From contig NZ_AP021879.1 of NCBI RefSeq assembly GCF_009689005.1, forward strand, positions 5,489,724 through 5,553,723: a stretch of DNA of 64,000 nucleotides, given 5' to 3'. The position numbers and the translations under genes are program-made. The notes beneath the pieces were generated by a model. That model worked only from the letters and a program-made list of their open reading frames with translations, was not told the DNA's origin and ran no database searches. This document shows positions 62,671 through 64,000 of the stretch, in pieces; position 1 is the stretch's first letter, and the number at the start of each line of letters is the position of its first letter. The DNA is from Desulfosarcina ovata subsp. ovata (GTDB taxonomy: Bacteria > Desulfobacterota > Desulfobacteria > Desulfobacterales > Desulfosarcinaceae).

Positions 62671-63090
62671 TTAAAGAAGACCAAGCTTGTGTTTCTTTTT
62701 TTCAAGATTTGCAAAAAATTTCTTGGAGTCAACAATAAATCGTATGTGAGTGCCCTCGGCTACCTTTTCAACGGAGTCGTGGACTTCTATATGGTAGGTC
62801 AGTTTCCTTCCTTCTATGGCAGTTAATTGTGCTTTTGCTACAATTGTTGCCCCGATGGGCGACGCTGACAGATGTTTCATATTATTGGATATTCCGACCG
62901 TTAGGTGGTTTTCAGGCAGAAATTCATGGACGAATATACAAGCGGTCTCCATAACTCCAACAAGGTGAGGTGTGCCTAAAACTGGCATCCCTTTGTAACC
63001 GACAGCTTCGGCGCTGTTTTCGTCCGAGACAATGATGCTTAGCGTGTTTTCCATTCCAATTTTCAATCCTGAAAGGTCGATTTCGCTCAT
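62671..63090 (-). CDS. Hotdog-fold thioesterase (FlK-like)
   Basis: A 139-residue acyl-CoA thioesterase-like protein of the group that includes the fluoroacetyl-CoA thioesterase FlK. Thr40 (in VLGTPHLVG), Glu48 (in VMETACIF) and His73 (in MKHLSASPIG) have nearly the spacing of the FlK catalytic Thr42/Glu50/His76. The core strands VAKAQLTAIEGRKLTYHIEV and VAEGTHIRFIVD complete the hotdog fold. The natural substrate is unknown and fluoroacetyl-CoA is not implied. No clear operon partner is present. The rest of the stretch to 63237 upstream shows nothing recognisable. Confidence 0.85.
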   Translation of the reverse strand: MSEIDLSGLKIGMENTLSIIVSDENSAEAVGYKGMPVLGTPHLVGVMETACIFVHEFLPENHLTVGISNNMKHLSASPIGATIVAKAQLTAIEGRKLTYHIEVHDSVEKVAEGTHIRFIVDSKKFFANLEKKKHKLGLL

Positions 63091-63237
63091 TGATTTTTAT
63101 CTCACTTTAAATTGTTTTGAATTATGATCACAAATCATTCGGCAAGCACTGTTATCTCCGGTGGCCGTCGGGTCGCCAAATTATGTAATTGTAATTACAA
63201 ACTGATATAGTAGTATGGCAGAAATGTCTATGCTTTC

Positions 63238-63490
63238 TTAGGATCGGGGATGAAATCGTTCGCCGCGTTTTGAAGAGTGACGCGCCGCTGGCTGGCTTAT
63301 GTTGAGCCGCCTGGCGATCTCGATGGTGGTCATACCAAGTTTTCGATGCGCTCAAAAATATAACAGCGAACGGGCTTTTAATAGATACTTTTCTTCAAGA
63401 GCCTCCTTGGCCGATGCAAGAACAGTTTCAACAAAATCACTGTCACCCAGGATACGCTCATTCCCTTTGACACGAGTGCCGATTTTAGAA
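63238..63490 (-). pseudogene. Relic of a REP-associated tyrosine (RAYT) transposase
   Basis: On the minus strand one frame reads KIGTRVKGNERILGDSDFVE, then ASAKEALEEKYLLKARSLLY, and after a frameshift another reads MTTIEIARRLNISQPAARHS and SKRGE. RAYT transposases have the same order: a GDSDFV segment, then KARSL, then a helix-turn-helix with IA..L.IS..AVS..v.RGE. About 40 residues between EEKY and LKARS are deleted, the catalytic HUH part is absent and the frames are broken. It is non-functional. RAYTs mobilise REP/REPIN repeats, and REPIN-like elements occur in this window. Confidence 0.7.
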
Positions 63491-63597
63491 AGGGTTTTTC
63501 TTTAATGTCATGTCAGCCACAGTAATTTGCCAGGCCTCTCCCCCAACGCCATTGTACTGGCGTTTGGCCTTTCCACCTGGACAAACTCTGGATAAAG

Positions 63598-64000
63598 ATG
63601 GAACGGATGTTAAAAAAAAGCAAGCGGTCATACTTTTCAGGGTTTGGTGCCAAGGCCAAGGCTAGTCGAGAGCGTGCAAAACAACTCAGTCGTTATCAAG
63701 TCGAGCCGTTGGAACAACGCATTTTCCTTTCCGGTGATCCGGTGCTGGGGAGTGACCAGGCAATGTTGTTTCAGGATGTGACTGACGCTTCGCTGGTGTT
63801 TGATGATACCAGCGAAGCTTTTGACCAGCTTACCGGTCAGGTTCAGGCCGAGTTGACCCTGCAAAGCGCGGAGCAGGAACCGGAATTTCAAACAAATGGG
63901 ATGCTTTGTGATCTGCTCTTCTACAGCGGTTATGTACCGGGAACAGTGGATGAAGAGGGCAATGAGCTGACTGATACCTTCGACAGCTATGTCGATTACA
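63598..64000 (+). CDS. LEPR-type large surface protein (N-terminal 134 residues, cut by the right edge)
   Basis: The start of an open frame that leaves the window. After a basic leader (KKSKRSYFSGFGAKAKASRE) comes YQVEPLEQRIFLSGDPVLGS, the LEPR-x-LL motif found at the N-terminus of very long exported repeat proteins (adhesin-, cadherin- or Calx-beta-type). The rest visible is acidic and shows no repeats yet. ATG 63598 has GGATAAAG in front; ATG 63607 is an equally possible start. Export is probably by a non-classical route, since no standard signal peptide is present. The full size and repeat type are beyond the window. Confidence 0.8.
   Translation, partial: MERMLKKSKRSYFSGFGAKAKASRERAKQLSRYQVEPLEQRIFLSGDPVLGSDQAMLFQDVTDASLVFDDTSEAFDQLTGQVQAELTLQSAEQEPEFQTNGMLCDLLFYSGYVPGTVDEEGNELTDTFDSYVDY

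Overview
The window looks like chromosome of an anaerobic deltaproteobacterium (Desulfobacterota), probably a Desulfosarcina-like sulfate reducer. This is inferred from the gene families: a class I hybrid cluster protein with an HcpR-type regulator and its HD and ferredoxin companions, a very dense set of PAS/PocR histidine kinases, a clostridial/delta-type DRE-TIM synthase with a leader peptide, and an MglA-like GTPase among response regulators. No rRNA, tRNA, prophage or CRISPR array was recognised.

Layout. 1-6.6 kb is mainly housekeeping: serS (cut by the left edge), a structured intergenic region that may be a 6S-like RNA, 5-formyl-THF cyclo-ligase, pcm, a DedA-type membrane protein, a remnant AAA ATPase, an alpha/beta hydrolase and a FadH-like flavin/Fe-S oxidoreductase. 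6.7-27.8 kb is a sensory island: three large soluble or membrane PAS kinases with near-identical modules, three chemoreceptors (one with two CZB zinc-binding domains), a PocR-PAS-LuxR regulator and a lipoprotein binding protein paired with a Cache-type kinase. 28-32.1 kb holds pyrG, a periplasmic protein and eno. 33-37.5 kb is a nitrosative-stress locus: HcpR-like regulator, hcp, an HD protein and a ferredoxin, with two TTGAC-N4-GTCAA palindromes between the divergent genes. 37.5-43.6 kb holds an EF-hand protein, a tandem flavodoxin-like protein, and a CHASE2 hybrid kinase with OmpA and FecR partners. 43.9-57.2 kb is the most unusual part, a one-direction run of ten signalling genes: response regulators with HD-GYP, HDOD and PAS outputs, three histidine kinases, an MglA-type Ras-like GTPase, and a receiver domain fused to a complete PilB/GspE ATPase that ends in zinc ribbons. 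57.3-64 kb is patchy: a chemoreceptor relic, an M50 protease, a DRE-TIM synthase under leader-peptide attenuation, an aminotransferase broken by a small mobile element, several decayed genes, a hotdog thioesterase and the first 134 codons of an LEPR-type surface protein.

How it fits together. The kinases, chemoreceptors and GTPase/ATPase operon suggest a cell that invests heavily in sensing and probably in surface motility or secretion. The 43.9-57.2 kb operon is the best candidate for a little-described system: a phosphorelay that may act directly on a pilus/secretion ATPase and a polarity GTPase, with no DNA-binding output anywhere in it.

Repeats are a second theme. At least four families of small non-coding elements occur: a 157-159 bp palindromic element flanked by TTA/TAA, a ~106 bp element, a 164 bp element with an 8-bp target duplication carrying the common CGTTCCCACGC palindrome, and a REPIN-like doublet. 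A decayed REP-associated (RAYT-type) transposase lies at 63.2-63.5 kb.
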